A DNA stretch of 64,000 nucleotides, taken from assembly GCA_035772735.1 (NCBI GenBank), contig JASDFA010000016.1, positions 143,976,501-144,040,500 of the forward strand. The letters are read 5' to 3'. The stretch is from Datura wrightii (Eukaryota; Streptophyta; Magnoliopsida; Solanales; Solanaceae). The notes under the pieces are model-generated. The model searched no databases. It was not told where the DNA came from and saw only the letters and a list, made by a program, of their open reading frames with translations. Shown here in pieces: positions 35,691 to 47,833 of this stretch. A program made the position numbers and the translations under genes. How positions within the stretch are numbered: the first letter of the stretch is position 1; each line of letters opens with the position of its first letter.

Positions 35691-36273
35691 TCGCTCAGCA
35701 CATCAGGGGGCATCTACTAGTGCAGCTAGTGGCCAGCGCCAGAACAGATTCTATGCCCTAGCATCCCGTCAGGAGCAGGAGGTCTCCCCGGACGTGGTTA
35801 CTGGTATGTTACGAGTCTTCCATGTTGATGTTTATGCATTATTAGATCCAGGGGACACCTTGTCCTATGTGACACCTTATGTATCCAGTAGCTTCGAAGT
35901 CAATCCCGATGTCTTGTCAGAATCCTTCTCAGTTTCTACTCCAGTAGGTGACTCAGTTATAGCTAGACGGGTGTATAGAAATTGCCCGATCTTGGCTCTC
36001 CATAAGGTCACCTCAGCAGATTTGATAGAGTTAGCCATGATCGATTTCGATGTTATTCTCGGCATGGATTGGTTGTATGCTTTCTATGCTTCCATAAATT
36101 GCAGGATCCGGTCAATAGAGTTCCAATTCCCGGGTGAGCTAGTCTTAGAATTGAAAGGTAGTTCAGTTGTGCCTGTAGGTCGCTTCGTTTCCTACCTCAA
36201 GGCCAGGAAGATGATTTCTAAGGGTTACATGTATCACCTAGTTAGGGTTAAGGACTTGGAGTCCGAAACCTAG
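35566..36273 (+). pseudogene. Gag C-terminus and aspartic protease frame of nested chromovirus (235 codons open)
   Basis: This is the longest open stretch among the retrotransposon genes here. It begins with the second zinc knuckle (residues 4-17) and passes through a Ser/Ala/Gln-rich linker. It then enters the protease (residues 82-190) with YALLDPGDTLSYVTPY, where the triplet is DPG, and VILGMDWLYAFYAS. It ends with the linker RKMISKGYMYHLVRVKDL and a TAG stop at 36271 before RT. Part of a broken polyprotein, not an independent gene. Confidence 0.8.
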
Positions 36274-36289
36274 ACTATCCAGCCAGTTC

Positions 36290-37110
36290 CAGTAGTACGT
36301 GAGCATCCAAAGGTCTTTCCTGATGATTTTCCAGGTATTCCTCCCGAGCGGGAGATTGATTTCGGTATTAACCTCATTCCCGATACGCAGCCTATATCTA
36401 TTCCACTCTACAGGATGGATCCAACCGAGCTAAAAGATTTGAAGGATCAGTTAAAGGATTTCCTAGATAAAGGTTTAATTAGACCGAGCCAGTCTCCATA
36501 GAGCGCACCAGTATTATTTGTTTGGAAGAAGAATGGGTCCCTTCGTATGTGCATTGATTATCTACAGTTGAACAAAGTCACTGTCAAGAACAGGAACCCC
36601 TTACCCAGGATCGATGATTTATTCGATCAGCTTCAGGGTGCGAAGTGTTTCTCGAAGATAGATCTCAGATCTGGGTATCATCAGCTCTGAGTTCGGGAGA
36701 GTGATATCCCAAAGACAGCATTTAAAACACGGTATGGTCATTACGAGTTTGTAGTTATGTCTTTTGGACTAACGAATGCTCCTGCAGCTTTTATGGAATT
36801 GATGAACAGGGTGTTCAAGCTTGGATATGTTCGTGATCATGTTTATTGATGACATCTTGGTATACTCCCAGAGCGAGGAGGAGCATGCCGCTCACTTGAG
36901 GGTAGTGCTACAGACTCTCAAGGACCGCCAATTGTATGCAAAGTTCAGCAAGTGTGAGTTTTGGTTGGACTCCGTGGCGTTCTTGGGCCATGTGGTGTCT
37001 AGCGAGGGCATAACAGTAGACTCGTAGAAAATTGAGGCGCTGAAGAATTGCCCAGACCAGTGAATCCTTCGGATATTCAGAGCTTCTTGGGCTTAGCTGG
37101 CTACTATCGG
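36290..37110 (+). pseudogene. Reverse transcriptase of nested chromovirus
   Basis: At 36300-36810 are the N-terminal VFPDDFPGIPPEREIDF segment, LRMCIDY, the KIDLRSGYHQL block (followed by TGA at 36688) and MSFGLTNAPAAFMELMN. A small deletion near 36820 shifts the frame. The catalytic motif MFIDDILVYS (FIDD intact) is then read at 36821-37027. A TAG at 37026 precedes the thumb. Confidence 0.85.
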
Positions 37111-37740
37111 AGGTTTGTGGAGGATTTCTCAACCATTGCAGCGCCTTTGACTAAGTTAACTCAGAAGAAGGTGAAGTTTCAGTGGTCGGAGGCTTGTGAG
37201 AAAAGCTTCCAAAAGTTGAAGGCTCGACTTACCTCAGTACCAGTATTGCCCCTACCTTAGGGTAATGATGGCTTCGTGGTGTATTATGATGCTTACCGAG
37301 TTGGACTTGGGTGTGTGTTGATGCAGCATGGGAGGGCGATAGCTTATGCCTCTCGACAGCTGAAAGTGAATGAAAAGAATTATCCGACCCATGATCTTGA
37401 ATTAGCCGCTATGGTGTTCGCATTGAAGATATGGCAGCATTACTTGTATGGGGTCCACGTGGATGTATTTATGTACCACAAGAGTTTGCAATATGTGTTC
37501 ACACAGAAAGATCTAAATCTTCGGCAAAGGAGGTGGTTGGAGTTACTTAAGGATTATGACATGAGTGTCCTTTACCACCCGATCAAAGATAATTTGGTTG
37601 CGGATATGCTTAGTAGACTCTCAATGGAGAGTGTGTCCCACGTAGATGGGGGGAAGAAGGCATTGGTGAAAGATGTTCACCGGCTTGTGAGGCTGGGAGT
37701 TAGATTGCTCGATTCGACTAATGGCGGTGTTGTTGTGCAT
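37111..37740 (+). pseudogene. Connection and RNase H domain of nested chromovirus
   Basis: 37048-37260 gives FLGLAGYYRRFVEDFSTIAA and ends in TAG (37258). 37276-37998 reads on through RNase H: IAYASRQLKVNEKNYPTHDL, YGVHVDVFMYHKSLQYVF (Thr-Asp of the usual FTDHKSL changed to Met-Tyr, removing a conserved Asp) and ADMLSRLSME. The same frame continues into the integrase zinc-binding part. Confidence 0.85.
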
Positions 37741-39200
37741 AACGGGTCAGAATCATCCTTGGTAGTTGATGTTAAATCCAGACAAGATGAGGATCTAATA
37801 TTGAGGAAGTTGAAGGAGGCAGTGCGGAGTCAGAAGGTAGAGGTTTTCTCCCAAGGGGAAGATGGTGTGCTACGATACCAGGGTCGACTATGTGTTCCAG
37901 ACATTGATAATTTGAGAGTTCGAATATTGCATGAGGCACATGGTACCAGATATTCTATTCATCCAGGATCCACAAAAATGTATCGAGATTTGCGATAAAT
38001 CTATTGGTGAGATGGTATGAAAAGGGATATTGCGGAGTTCGTAGCAAAATGTCCATACTGTCAGCAAGTAAAAGCTAAGCAACAAAGACCTGGAGGTTAC
38101 TTCAGGATATTGCCATCCCCACTTGGAAGTAGGAAGAAATCAATATGGACTTCATTATAGGTCTACCTTGTACTCGCCGACAATACGACTCTATTTGGGT
38201 TGTGGTGGACAGGTTGACCAAGGCTGCACACTTCCTATCGGTCAAGACCACAAATTCAGCAGACGATTATGCTAAGTTGTATATTCAGGAGTTGGTTCAG
38301 CTTCATGGAGTTCCCTTGTCTATTATTTCGGATCGAGGCACTCAGTTTACTTCTCAATTCTGGTGTTCGTTTCAAAAAGGGCTCAGGACTCAGGTTAAGC
38401 TAAGTACAACTTTTCACCCTCAAACGGACGGCCAAGCGGAACGAACCATTTAGACTCTTGAGGATATGTTGAGGGCATGTGTTATGGATTTCAAAGGTAG
38501 CTGGGATGATCATTTTTCCTTGATCGGATTTGCTTATAATAATAATTACCACTCTAGTATCCAGATGGCATTATTCGAGGCTTTATATGGGCGAAGTTGC
38601 AGATCTCCCATCGGATGGTTCGAGGTTGGTGAGGTAGCTGTGGTAGGACCAGATTCGATTCATGAGGTGATGGTGAAGGTTCAGTTGATAAGGGACCAGC
38701 TGAAAACCACTCAGAGTCGTCAGAAATCGTATGCTAATGTGAGAAGAAGAGAATTGGAGTTTGACGTTGACGATTGGGTATTTCTAAAGGTATCTCCCAT
38801 GAAGGGATCATGCATTTCGAAAAGAAAGGTAAACTCAGTCCCCGCTATGTTGGTCCGTTCCAGGTTGTCAGAAGAGTTGGTAAGGTGGCGTATGAGTTGG
38901 ACTTGCCTTCGGAATTGGTTTCCGTTCATCCCGTGTTCCATGCATCACTGTTGAAAAAGTGTTTGGGCGATCCAGCCTTGGTGGTTCTGATAGACAGAGT
39001 TGGTGTAAAAGACAGCGTCAAATGAAGAAATTTCGGTTGAAATTTTGGATCGACAAGTTCGGAGGCTGAGGAACAAAGAGGTAGCTTCAGTTAAGGTTTT
39101 ATGGAGGAATCAGCATGTTGAAGGAGCTACGTGGGAGGCCGAAGCGGATAGATGGTTAAATACCCCAATCTGTTCCCTACTGGCTTAGCTTCAGTTTGAG
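37741..39200 (+). pseudogene. Integrase and chromodomain of nested chromovirus
   Basis: The N-terminal zinc-binding region is split by a stop (37996). The core frame 38145-38453 keeps the D, D and E catalytic positions (MDFI, IISDRGTQFTS, DGQAERTI) but stops at TAG 38451. 38466-38954 gives FAYNNNYHSS and RSPIGWFEVGEVA. A frameshift near 38812 moves the reading to 38774-39025 (GPFQVVRRVGKVAYELDLPS). The chromodomain-like tail (VRRLRNKEVASVKVLWRNQ) is at about 39055-39150. Confidence 0.85.
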
Positions 39201-39288
39201 GTATCAAATTTTTTCCGTAAACCTCTATTCAGTTTTTCATGTTCTATTCATTCGAATAAGTTTGTTTTATGATATGATATATGTATGT

Positions 39289-40706
39289 TGATCTTGGGCA
39301 AATTTATATGCCCAAGTGATACTCAAATGTGTCATTTTAGCCTTGTTTATCTATCAATGTTTATACATTCTCATGTGATTGGTAATAAAATGTGAATTTA
39401 TACTAACCAACATGATTAGCATTGTTTTGCAGGTAAAATGTAATTTTGGGAAGCTAAAATGCGTGTTGGAAGAGATCGGGGTTGGACTCGGATGTGAGCA
39501 AAGGACAAGGCATTGGAAGGCACAAAATAAAGAGGCTCCGCGATGGAGCCGTGTCACGCTGCCATCGCGGAGGCCTTCTGCCTGGATAGGGAATTTTCGG
39601 CCTACTTCCAGTGAAGGTTCGCGTTGGGTCCATGGCACGGTGGCCTGGCTCCACGTTGCACGCCGTGCCACGTTGAGCCTGATTACCTGGACCCCCAACT
39701 TCCAGTGAGGGTCCGCGTCGGTGGCGTGTCATGGAGGCAGTGCTCCGCGATGCACTCCGTGACACGTTGCTTGTTATTCCGGGAAAAATTCCCACCAGTA
39801 TAAATAGAACACTTAGGTTCATTTTTAATATTCTGACTTGGTGGAGCAAGAACGTGGGTTACAGGCAGTTGAGGGGACGAAATTATCAGGGTTTTTCTCT
39901 CTTTCCTTCTCCTTGAATTCAATTGCTTGTATGTTTAACACTCATTTAACGATGTTTAATCCACAAATGAGTAGCTAATTCCTCTTCTTGCTGAGGTTAA
40001 GAACACTTGTAATGAAATGTGATTATTGATTCTTTGGTTTTTCATCTTTTCTTCCATGGTTGTTCTATTGATTCTTGTTCTTACTGCATTAATGTGTGGC
40101 CTACATTAATGTATATCTAAAATGTCCGGTTTCACTCGAGAGAGCAAAAAATTGGAAAGTTGTGAATTAATAGGATATGATCCTTTCTTAGTTTGGGAAA
40201 ATTGAGAATTGATTTACCTTCAAGATAGAAATATACCTGAAAGTCGTATTAGTCAATTTAGGAACCGGGTTCGTATGGCTAGAACATGAATTTTCGTTTA
40301 ATCACAGAAATGTAGGTGGACGGTTCATGATTCTTAAGTTGGGTTAAATACGAGAGTTTTAATCCGTTGGCATTAGTTCTTGACTAGCAACCGGAGGAAA
40401 GGTTAACCAAATTATATCGATAATTAATTTCTTACATGTTCAATTAACCTCAGTATGCTCACATTCATAGTTCAGACTCACATTAGATACTTGTTTTAGA
40501 CTTATCATAAAATTTAGAATCCAAAAATATCAACTCTTGGTTACACTGTTGTCTTCATTGTTAAACTGAAAATATAGTAACACTTGATTAATTGTTACCT
40601 TATCCCAGTCCCTGTGGGATCGATACTTGGCTTACTTGAGCCACTTTACTACTTGTTCGACCACGTGCACTTGCGTGTATATACCCATATAACAAACGAC
40701 CGAACA
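39289..40706 (+). mobile_element. Solo LTR of tRNA-Asp family, 1418 bp, inside nested chromovirus
   Basis: It starts TGATCTTGGGCAAA and ends CGACCGAACA, with perfect TATGT duplications at 39284-39288 and 40707-40711. It interrupts the 3' untranslated region between the chromodomain and the polypurine tract, which the middle element shows uninterrupted. A GC-rich block (39530-39780) holds CCGTGTCACG and CGCGGAGG units and is followed by a TATA box. ORFs at 39354-39922 arise from this block. It is the youngest layer of this nest. Confidence 0.9.
39799..39807 (+). promoter_or_regulatory. LTR TATA box (TATAAATAG)
   Basis: TATAAATAGAACACTTAG follows the GC-rich block of the solo LTR, as in 13391. 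Confidence 0.6.
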
Positions 40707-40842
40707 TATGTGATGTCTGAACTCTGACCAGCTATGTGGTTCTCTTTGAAGGTAGTCATTTTGTCAGTTTTTGACTTGAAAATCAATGATTAGCATCTAT
40801 ATATATAGTGATTGTTTGTTTCTGAGTTTTCTTCTTGTTTAT

Positions 40843-40876
40843 AACATTCAAGGATGAATGTTCCCAAGGGGGAGAT
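40843..40876 (+). promoter_or_regulatory. Hairpin and polypurine tract of nested chromovirus
   Basis: AACATTC-AAGGAT-GAATGTT is followed by AAGGGGGAGAT, ending just before the 3' LTR start at 40879. The loop has one change (GAGGAT to AAGGAT) relative to 23114. Confidence 0.7.
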
Positions 40877-40878
40877 AT

Positions 40879-43418
40879 TGTTATACCTCAAAAATTCAAG
40901 AATCAGACCCGAAAGTGAATCGGGAGAAAAACTGAAAAATATTGCAGCATTTGCAGAATGGGTCACTTAACGACTCATGGGGAGGCTTAACAAGTCGTCA
41001 GGTGACTTGTGGGGAAGGCCTGAGATGATGGAGGACTCGAGGTCCTCACGGGCTATGTCACGACTCGTGGTCAATCACCACGAGTCGTCATGTCAGTCGT
41101 GGGGTGGTCTTAGAGAAGGACAGTGAAGCTTATCCAGTGTACTTGACGGATGGCACCCAATGACTCGTCGTCTGTCCTAACGACCCGTTAGGTGGGCCAT
41201 TACCAAGCCAGTGGAGTTTTCATGAATGATGAGGCAGTGCACTTGAGGGGTGAACCAACAGATCGTCTACCCTAGTAACGAGCCGTCAGGTTGTTCGTTA
41301 GGACCCCCTGACAGTTATTTTCAGCGATTTTAGTAAGGGCTTTTCCGTAATTCTAAGTTCTAAGGGCCTAAACTATATCATTTTAAGCTCGTAATAGAGG
41401 GTTTTAAGCTGAGAAGGACCCATCTAGGCCATTTATCTTCATGCATGCAAGGGTGAGAGCTTGAAGGAAAGAAAGTGAGGAGAATTTCAAGGTTTTCAAG
41501 GGAAATCTTAGCTGGACAATTAGGGAGAGTTAGGATTCTTCATTCCCAGGTATGTAAGGCTATGAGTGGGTGCTTTCTTCCACACCCATGTCCATTCCCT
41601 ATCAATTTGTGATTTATTTGAGATGATCAAGTATGGGTTTTCATTCAATTGCATGATTCTTATATTTTTACTCATGGGTATGATTAATTGAGTTGATATT
41701 GATGATTTATCGAGCTTTGGAAGATTCTAACTTAATTTCTTTTACAAAATTATTTTCTGAAAATTGAATCTAAAACGCCCATGTGTGGGGAGTTCCTAAT
41801 ATAATGTGATGATGATGGAATAGATGATGAAAAGCATGTTTCCAAACTTACCCATGATTTTGATCATGTTTTCAAAGAAGGTTGAATTGACCCAAGTATA
41901 ATGAAGCTTTGGGTAGTAGCCAATGTTGAGTATGGATGATGATTTCTCTTGAATTGCTTTTATTACTTCCAAATTATAATGTTTTCAAATGAACTGAATA
42001 GGTCCAAGCATGATAAGGTTTTGGGCAAGGTCCCTATGTTGATGATAATGAAGTGATATTTCTAAAATAGCCTTTCCACGTGATTTTGGAGAAAAGTCTC
42101 CCACTATTCTTGAGCTTGTGGTATGTGTCGTCGTAAAGCTTCTCATACGCATGAATTCATAATTGAGATGTATGTCACCATTAAGCCTCATTTCACATGA
42201 TGTTGAGTCTAAGAATGATTCTATTCTATGCTTTGTCGGTATGACATTGTTGAGCTTCTTATTTATATGATGTCTAATGCATGCATGATTTCATAATGAG
42301 CTTTGTCAATAGAAAATGTTGATCTTCATTTCATACGATGTTGAGTTTATGCGTGATTTCATGTTGAGTTTCGTCACTAGACGATGTTGATCTTCGTATT
42401 TATATGATGTAGAGCATTGCATGTTTTGGGAGAAGAGTCTAGCACCGAGCGGGCTAAGGGTCGACTACCCTATACCCCAGAACTACACGCCAACTTAGGT
42501 TGATTCCATCATATTATTGGGACCTCCCTTGTAAGCTATCCCCGGCCCGATTGGCCCTTTGAGCTTGATATTCATATTATAGTATTGTCCATCGCCCTGG
42601 CAAGGTTATGAACGGCTCTACCCACTTGAGTGTGATAGTTGGGACCACATAAGCTCTATCGTGGTATGTCGGTTAAGTGACAAGTCTCCCGTTTTCTATA
42701 TCATTTGAGTTTGCATATCCATTACTCATGATTATTATCTTATGCATGCATGTTTGAAAAGCAAGTTTTGACTCATTATTCAGCTTTTGATATAAATGTT
42801 ATGATTTAGCCTTGAGTCATTCGATTTAGTCATGACATTCTAAAACCATGCATGACTATGTATTAAATAAGAATGAGTTCATAATGAATGCTTGTGATCG
42901 TTTCCTATCCTTAAAGACTATCATATATGTATGACCTGTTTTAAGAAGGCTATTATTGCTAAAGCGGTTTTACTTACCTTACATACTCGGTACATTCCAC
43001 GTACTGACTGCATATCTTCTATGTTGCATCGTTTCATGATGCAGGATCCAGTTCTCAGATTCAGCCCTGTTCATAGCCCCTTATCAGAGTTAGCATTTGC
43101 TTGCTTGGTGAGTCCTCATCCTCCGAGGACTAGACTATCAGTTATTTTGAGCGTATTTCAATTTCAGTATTTCTGAGCTAGTTGGGGGTGTTGTCCCATC
43201 AGTTCGTCCAGATTAGAGGCTTATCATACTTAGACATGTATTCAGCTTCATATATTTATTCCGTTGTTATGCTAAGTTATACTTCCGCTGAGTTATATTT
43301 ATGTTTCCTTCATATTTATTGAATGAGATAGTGAATGCTTATGCCATGGTTCAACTTAGGGTCTCTCGGGGTCCCTTATCTCGTGTCTGCGATTCGGGTG
43401 TACTCACGGGTCATGACA
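40879..43418 (+). repeat. 3' LTR of nested chromovirus
   Basis: It starts TGTTATACCTC and ends ACGGGTCATGACA, then the CTTAC duplication. It matches the 5' LTR end to end, including the open frame pairs 33929-34174 and 42931-43176. Confidence 0.9.
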
Positions 43419-43972
43419 CTTACGTTATGTCACGATTTTTATGATATGAGCATGCTATCCTACTCTCATGATGTTTTATGAGTTTTCATGTATTTTAAAT
43501 GTCTGTTTTACTTACCTTGCATACTTAGTAAATTCCACGTACTGACCGCATACTTTCTATATTGTATTGTTTCATGATACAAGACCCGGCTCGCAAGTTC
43601 ATCCTCATCTATAGATCATCTCAGAGTTCACCTTCAGCTTATTGGTGAATCCTCATGTTCCGAGGGCCGTTTGACAGACATTTATGTTATTTATATTTCA
43701 GTACTTGGCCGGTTAGTTGGGGGTTGTCCCATCAACCAGTCATTTGTAGTAGAGGCTTTCAGACAGTATGTGGCACTCATCTTGCGTGTATGTCTAGTGA
43801 TTGCCTATGTTATATTATGTTATGATATGTTTACATTTCCTCTATGCCTTACGTTCAGTTTTCTGCTCAAAGAGAATGAAGTTAGATGTATGCTTATGCC
43901 ATGGGTCGACTTGGGGCCTCTCGGGGTTCCTTGTCCCATCTTACGATCCGGGTCTACGTTCGGATCGTGACA
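43419..43972 (+). repeat. 3' LTR of middle chromovirus, right part
   Basis: After the target duplication the sequence continues CTTACGTTATGTCACGAT, matching 24746-25298 of the shared LTR, and ends CGGATCGTGACA. Together with 30410-31859 it makes a full LTR. The ORFs 43671-44064 are LTR frames also present at 24980-25319. Confidence 0.85.
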
Positions 43973-44450
43973 TGAACTTGGGAAATTCTATCTCTCTGAA
44001 GTTCCACTTACGATTTCAGGTACGGACCATAGAATTCATCTATGATCCATATATTGAATTATAACCCTTATCCAGAAACTTGAAATTTTGGTCTCACTTA
44101 TATTGGTTAGGTATGATGCGTAGAATCATTTACGGACCATGGGTTGGATTATCTGTTGATTCCGCTCCTTGCTTATTCTCTGAAGTCTCATCTGTGACGT
44201 TATGTACAGTTCGTAGATTTCAGATACGACTCGTGCGTTGTTTCGTAGAGCTTAAACAACGACTTAGAAAATTGAGCTCTCAATTATGGTGGTGATTTGC
44301 GCTTTGTAGAATTCATTTATGTTTCATAGAATAAACTGTAGATTACTTAAATAGTGACTTCAAAAAATAAGGCACTCCTTCTTACCTTGACATATGGTAC
44401 CACGAAATCTATTTATGGTCTGTATGTTATTTACGATACTTGCACAATGA
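43973..44450. repeat. Probable degraded LTR-like repeat with TACGGACCATAG units
   Basis: The first bases outside the composite element contain repeated forms of TACGGACCATAG, TATGATCCATA, ACAGTTCGTAGATT and TACGACTCGTGCG. These recall the short-palindrome clusters in chromovirus LTRs but are a different motif. I see no termini, duplication or coding potential. Confidence 0.35.
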
Positions 44451-44513
44451 TTTTTTCCAAATTTTACACTTTCGTTATTTAAACTCTTGGGTATTGTCAT
44501 GCTTTGTTAAAGG

Positions 44514-44676
44514 TTGTAGAATATTGAAATTGAAAAACTTACTAAATATTAAAAAAAGAAATTGAGATAAATCTAAAAAAGGGTAAAACACCCAAATTGG
44601 AACGAAGTATTACTATCTCAACCAAAAAAAAAAAACAATTGCGCTCCCGTGCACAGCACGGAATACAACATCTAGT
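44514..44676 (+). mobile_element. Helitron-like 3' terminus
   Basis: CCGTGC-ACA-GCACGG (44647-44661) is a perfect hairpin. Eleven bases later comes CTAGT (44672-44676), the hairpin plus CTRR-T end expected of a Helitron. I did not find its 5' TC end, so the start given is arbitrary and only the terminus is supported. Confidence 0.55.
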
Positions 44677-45555
44677 AGTTTATAGAATTCTTATATCTAA
44701 AGATTTTAAATTAAAGTCTAGAGACCAACTGTACTTAGATAGCCTTTTTCTTCCAACACCTACTTATAACATGTGAACTAAATTCATTCTTTGTCAGGAT
44801 CATTGGCAAGTAGAAAACTAAAGAAAGTTCCAGGATTTAGTTATATTATTAATATTAGGATGATAAAATTAACTCATAAAATTATAATTTATTTAATTTA
44901 CTTAAAATTAAATTATATAATGATTCAGTTATTTTTAACTTAGTTTATTTTAATTTATCTGATTCAGTTATTAAAAATTGAGTTAATATATAGTTTAAAT
45001 TCATGTAAAATTTTATTTAAATATTTTTTTAAAAAATATTCTTTTTTATATATTATTTATAACTATAATATAGAAAAAATATTTTATTAGTTATTTAAAA
45101 ATATTGCAAGAAAATAAATAAAAAATTTAAAACATAGTAAGAATTGGACGAATTTAATTATGATCTTATTTTTAGTCCATTTCAACTTAATTCATTTCAG
45201 CCTAAGTAATTTTTAAATGAATCACTAACTCATATTTTTATTCGATTAGTTTATTTTGAACCATATAAATTCAGTTCAATCCTACTTCTATAGCAGAAAT
45301 ATCACTCAATGAAATCTCTAAAAAATAAAAAAGCAAAAATAGAGGATAACCTCTAATAAATAATTTTTTAAAAAAATGAAGAGAAAGAAGAAGAAGAAGA
45401 TACCTCCCTCTTTTCACGGACTGGTAAATGCAACGTACATATAACAAAACTTTTAGTTTAAGGAAAGAGTGCAGATTGTATAATGTTAAGAACGATGACT
45501 AATTACATAAACATGAAAATATATATACACAATATTATAATAGTGTATTTATATG
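44677..45555. other. AT-rich non-coding sequence
   Basis: Very AT-rich with no believable ORF. A GATTCAGTTATT unit recurs (44921 and 44960) within TTTAACTTAG-type sequence, and there is a GAAGAAGAAGAAG run near 45390. Nothing else is supported. Confidence 0.5.
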
Positions 45556-46413
45556 AGTGAAAATCACTTTTTGCTTTAAAAATTAAACTCTCTTTTCAAT
45601 TTTGAACAATAGATATTCTCTCCATTTATCCTGATTTACTTTTTAAAATACCTATTTTACCCTTGTTATTTTTAATTCTCTATTTATGTAATACCTTTTT
45701 AAATTATATATAATATTTATTTTTTAACTTAGATAATTGTAGTTTCTTATTTAAATTCACTAATATTATAAGTAGAACAATACTTCTATGAATTTGTCAC
45801 AAAATCTAATGTTATTTAGTTTTTTTTCTAAAAATTATTTTTATTAAAATATTATATGCATTAAATGTGTATATATGTATCCTCTTTATTTTCCTCTATT
45901 GTCTATATAAATAAATAAAATTTAAGTGTTATTAATAAAATATTTCATAAATTATAATTTCAATAAATAAATAATCTTCAAATTTATCTTTATTTTATTA
46001 ATTTTTTTATATTTCATGCATTGAAATATATTTTAAAAATTATTACTACTTTTTATTTTCACTTGTATAAATAAATATTAGAGTTTGGATTATTATTAAT
46101 ATTTTTTTAATTCTTCTAATTTACATCATTATTGAACATCATTAATTTATACACTCAATTAGTATTTTTTATTTTATTTTATTTCAAAAGTTAATATTTA
46201 TTTATTTTATTAAATATATTGTTACATAGACTTTAAATAAAACATATTATGATTCTAAAGAAGTAAAAAGAAGAAGATAAAATTGATAATGCAGGGTAAA
46301 ATACGTATTTTAAAAAGTCAATTAGAATAAATGGGGGAGATTATCTATTGTTCAAAGTTGAGGGATAAGTTTGATTTTTAAAGCAAAGTTGGGAGGTGAA
46401 AACGATTTTCACT
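45556..46413. mobile_element. Foldback/MITE-like element with about 120-bp terminal inverted repeats, 858 bp
   Basis: The left end AGTGAAAATC...TTGAACAATAGATATTCTC (45556-about 45670) is the inverted counterpart of the right end GATTATCTATTGTTCAAAG...GATTTTCACT (about 46288-46413), with most positions pairing. The middle is AT-rich and non-coding. The flanks are TATATG and ATATAT, so a target duplication cannot be read with confidence in this TA-rich site. Long inverted repeats suggest a Mutator-like MITE, but the superfamily is not proven. Confidence 0.65.
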
Positions 46414-46458
46414 ATATATATATATATACACACACACACATACACACGTGCGCGCGCA
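46413..46458. repeat. Compound microsatellite (TA)n(CA)n(CG)n
   Basis: A TA run (46413-46427), CA run (46428-46447) and GTGCGCGCGC run (to 46458) directly abut the right end of the foldback element. The alternating purine-pyrimidine tract could adopt Z-DNA. Confidence 0.85.
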
Positions 46459-47540
46459 GTATTACCAAGTATATACGTGTAATAAGTTCATATATGATAT
46501 AATCGAACATATACATGGAATTATAAAATAAATGTATATACACACAGTATAACTAAATTTATAGGTGAAATAAATTTATGCACAGTATAATCTATCTAAA
46601 ACATATAAAGAGAGAATAAAAAGATGTGTGAAAGCCTTTATAAATGTTGATTGAACTTTTTAGCCTTCATTAAAAGACATCACAATAGACAAAATCGTCA
46701 TTTACTAATTTTATAGAATTATTATTTAAAATTTATTATTTTTAATTATTCTCATCATTATATTAGGTTTTTCCATTTATGACATAATTCTATTTGTGGT
46801 GTAAATTTAAAAGCAAATAAACAATTTACATCGAATTTTTTTCACAGTCACGAATTTTCTTTTAACTTATTTTATTATATTAAATTTTCTACTCATGGCA
46901 TAACTCTATTTATACAGTAAATCTTAAAATAAATAAATAAATAAGAACCAAACAAAACACACACACTTGCACGAAAGTTTATTTTTCCTTTTTATTTGGA
47001 ATTTTATTTTATTTTTTCTTTTTGATGCTAGAACACTTTTTAAAAAGTTTTTTTTTTCTTTTTATAGTCACAATTTCTTTTCCTTTTTTAAAAAATCTTA
47101 ATAGTAATGTCCTAATATTCTTATACTTTTAAATTATTTTTTATTATAAATCTTTTCAATTCTATAAAAGGATTTATAATTGTATAATTTAATTCATCAA
47201 CTCTTCTGCATCAACACCTCATATTCGATCTCCGGCTTTGTATATTTTCGTGTTAATCTATCTTCTTCTTTTTTCATGTTATGATTTTTTTTTTGTTATG
47301 GATTTGAATAACACAATAGTAATTGTTATGCAGCTCAAGTTGTTTGTATTCAAAAATAATTTAATATAGATTGTCTCATTTAGTTGAGTCTAATATTGAT
47401 ACTATATTAACCGACATTCTTCATTTACTCATACATTCACAAGTTTCATCTATTCAGGTAAAGTAATCTCTTCATCTCATGAAATAATTTTTTTTATAAA
47501 ATTATAAATTATTATAGTCGTAATTGTTATGTACAATTTA

Positions 47541-47799
47541 TTTTAGATAATATTGCAATAGAATCTGAAAAGAATTTCTTGGACAAAATTGTGCCAATTA
47601 ATAAAGGCGATATGATTCTCATTGTATAATAAAAGTCTTAGTAATTAGATCTGTATTAGTAAAAGAGTATAAAAAGGGAACAAAGGAAGACACACAAATG
47701 ACTATAACATTAGTTGATATTTTTCTTTTTGTATTATATTTTATATTTATATTTTATATTTTTACATATGTATGTTTGAGTTATTATCCATTTTTATTG

Positions 47800-47833
<34 letters not shown>

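Larger units (their letters stand above)
31860..43418 (+). mobile_element. Complete nested chromovirus (Ty3/gypsy) retrotransposon, 11559 bp
   Basis: It has 5' LTR 31860-34417 (2558 bp), a tRNA-Met primer site, gag-protease-RT-RNase H-integrase-chromodomain, a polypurine tract and 3' LTR 40879-43418 (2540 bp). Both ends are flanked by CTTAC (31855-31859 and 43419-43423). The uninterrupted target is visible at 24746, so the insertion point is certain. All coding parts carry frameshifts or stops. The first 225 bp of the two LTRs differ at roughly one site in eight by eye, many of them C/T or G/A changes in the CG-rich palindromes, as expected from methylated-cytosine decay. A solo LTR is nested at 39289-40706. 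Confidence 0.9.

Noticed and set aside
39354..39922. Five overlapping ORFs, up to 131 codons, on both strands
   Set aside because: Same cause: the GC-rich block of the solo LTR at 39289-40706 has few stops in any frame.
21941..43418. Possibility that one chromovirus is autonomous
   Set aside because: Every gag-pol copy contains several in-frame stops or frameshifts; the longest open piece is 235 codons.
44677..47540. A host gene in the AT-rich stretch
   Set aside because: No exon-like reading frames or splice-site pairs with protein-like content before the RPA-like remnant; the sequence is explained by foldback and Helitron-like DNA.
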